Assembly (NCBI GenBank): GCA_946539175.1
Contig: CAMNHH010000115.1
Coordinates: forward strand, 1-6,828
Origin: an uncultured Clostridia bacterium
GTDB lineage: Bacteria > Bacillota > Clostridia > Oscillospirales > Oscillospiraceae
Direction: 5' to 3'
Length of the DNA: 6,828 bases
In this document: positions 6,805-6,828 of the stretch, piece after piece
Layout: each line of letters begins with the position of its first letter
Position numbering within the stretch: the first letter of the stretch is position 1
Made by a program: the position numbers and the translations under genes
The notes under the pieces: model-generated
Told to the model about the DNA's origin: nothing
Seen by the model: the letters and a program-made list of their open reading frames with translations, nothing else
Databases searched by the model: none

Positions 6805-6828
6805 AATTGTTCGGTATTTACATCAAAT

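Noticed and set aside
6764..6828. ATTTGAT (6764-6770) and ATCAAAT (6822-6828) inverted around the terminator, as possible mobile-element ends
   Set aside because: The arms are only 7 bp of AT-rich sequence and the right one is at the window edge; there are no target duplications and nothing mobile lies between them.

Overview
The window reads as chromosome of a GC-rich Firmicute, most likely an anaerobic gut Clostridia of the Oscillospiraceae/Ruminococcaceae type. The reasons are GC-rich coding DNA next to AT-rich intergenic DNA, near-consensus sigma-A promoters, strong AGGAGG ribosome binding sites, a TTG start, and a Bacillus-type NupOPQ-like transporter. The lineage is an inference; there is no marker gene. 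All seven supported genes are on the minus strand, so transcription runs from the right edge to the left. No plus-strand gene is credible.

In transcription order: at the right edge an intrinsic terminator (6773-6804) ends an unseen upstream gene. A near-consensus promoter (6699-6727) then starts a three-gene operon: a double ABC ATPase with a TTG start (6666-5146) and two membrane permeases (5127-3970 and 3970-3026; the last two overlap as TAATG). Together they form a BMP/NupOPQ-type nucleoside importer without its binding lipoprotein, which may be the gene just beyond 6828. A second strong promoter (2938-2966) and a 12-bp hairpin precede uridine kinase udk (2864-2208). Udk would phosphorylate imported uridine or cytidine, so transporter and kinase form a plausible nucleoside-salvage unit.

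Downstream of udk come two hairpins, a lipoprotein with a TTEAP-repeat linker and a PsbP/DcrB-like C-terminal domain (2106-1336), a 16-bp terminator-like hairpin, a YqeM-like class I SAM methyltransferase (1276-539), a 7-bp-period AT-rich repeat array (447-546), and the first half of the redox chaperone Hsp33 (425 to the left edge).

No new multi-gene system is visible and the genes belong to familiar families. The points most worth checking are non-coding. In the udk leader one hairpin arm can pair either with its partner arm or with the Shine-Dalgarno sequence. The heptad array supplies the methyltransferase stop codon. A terminator-like hairpin abuts the methyltransferase ribosome binding site and leaves no room for a promoter. 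No gene-free stretch exceeds about 165 bases.
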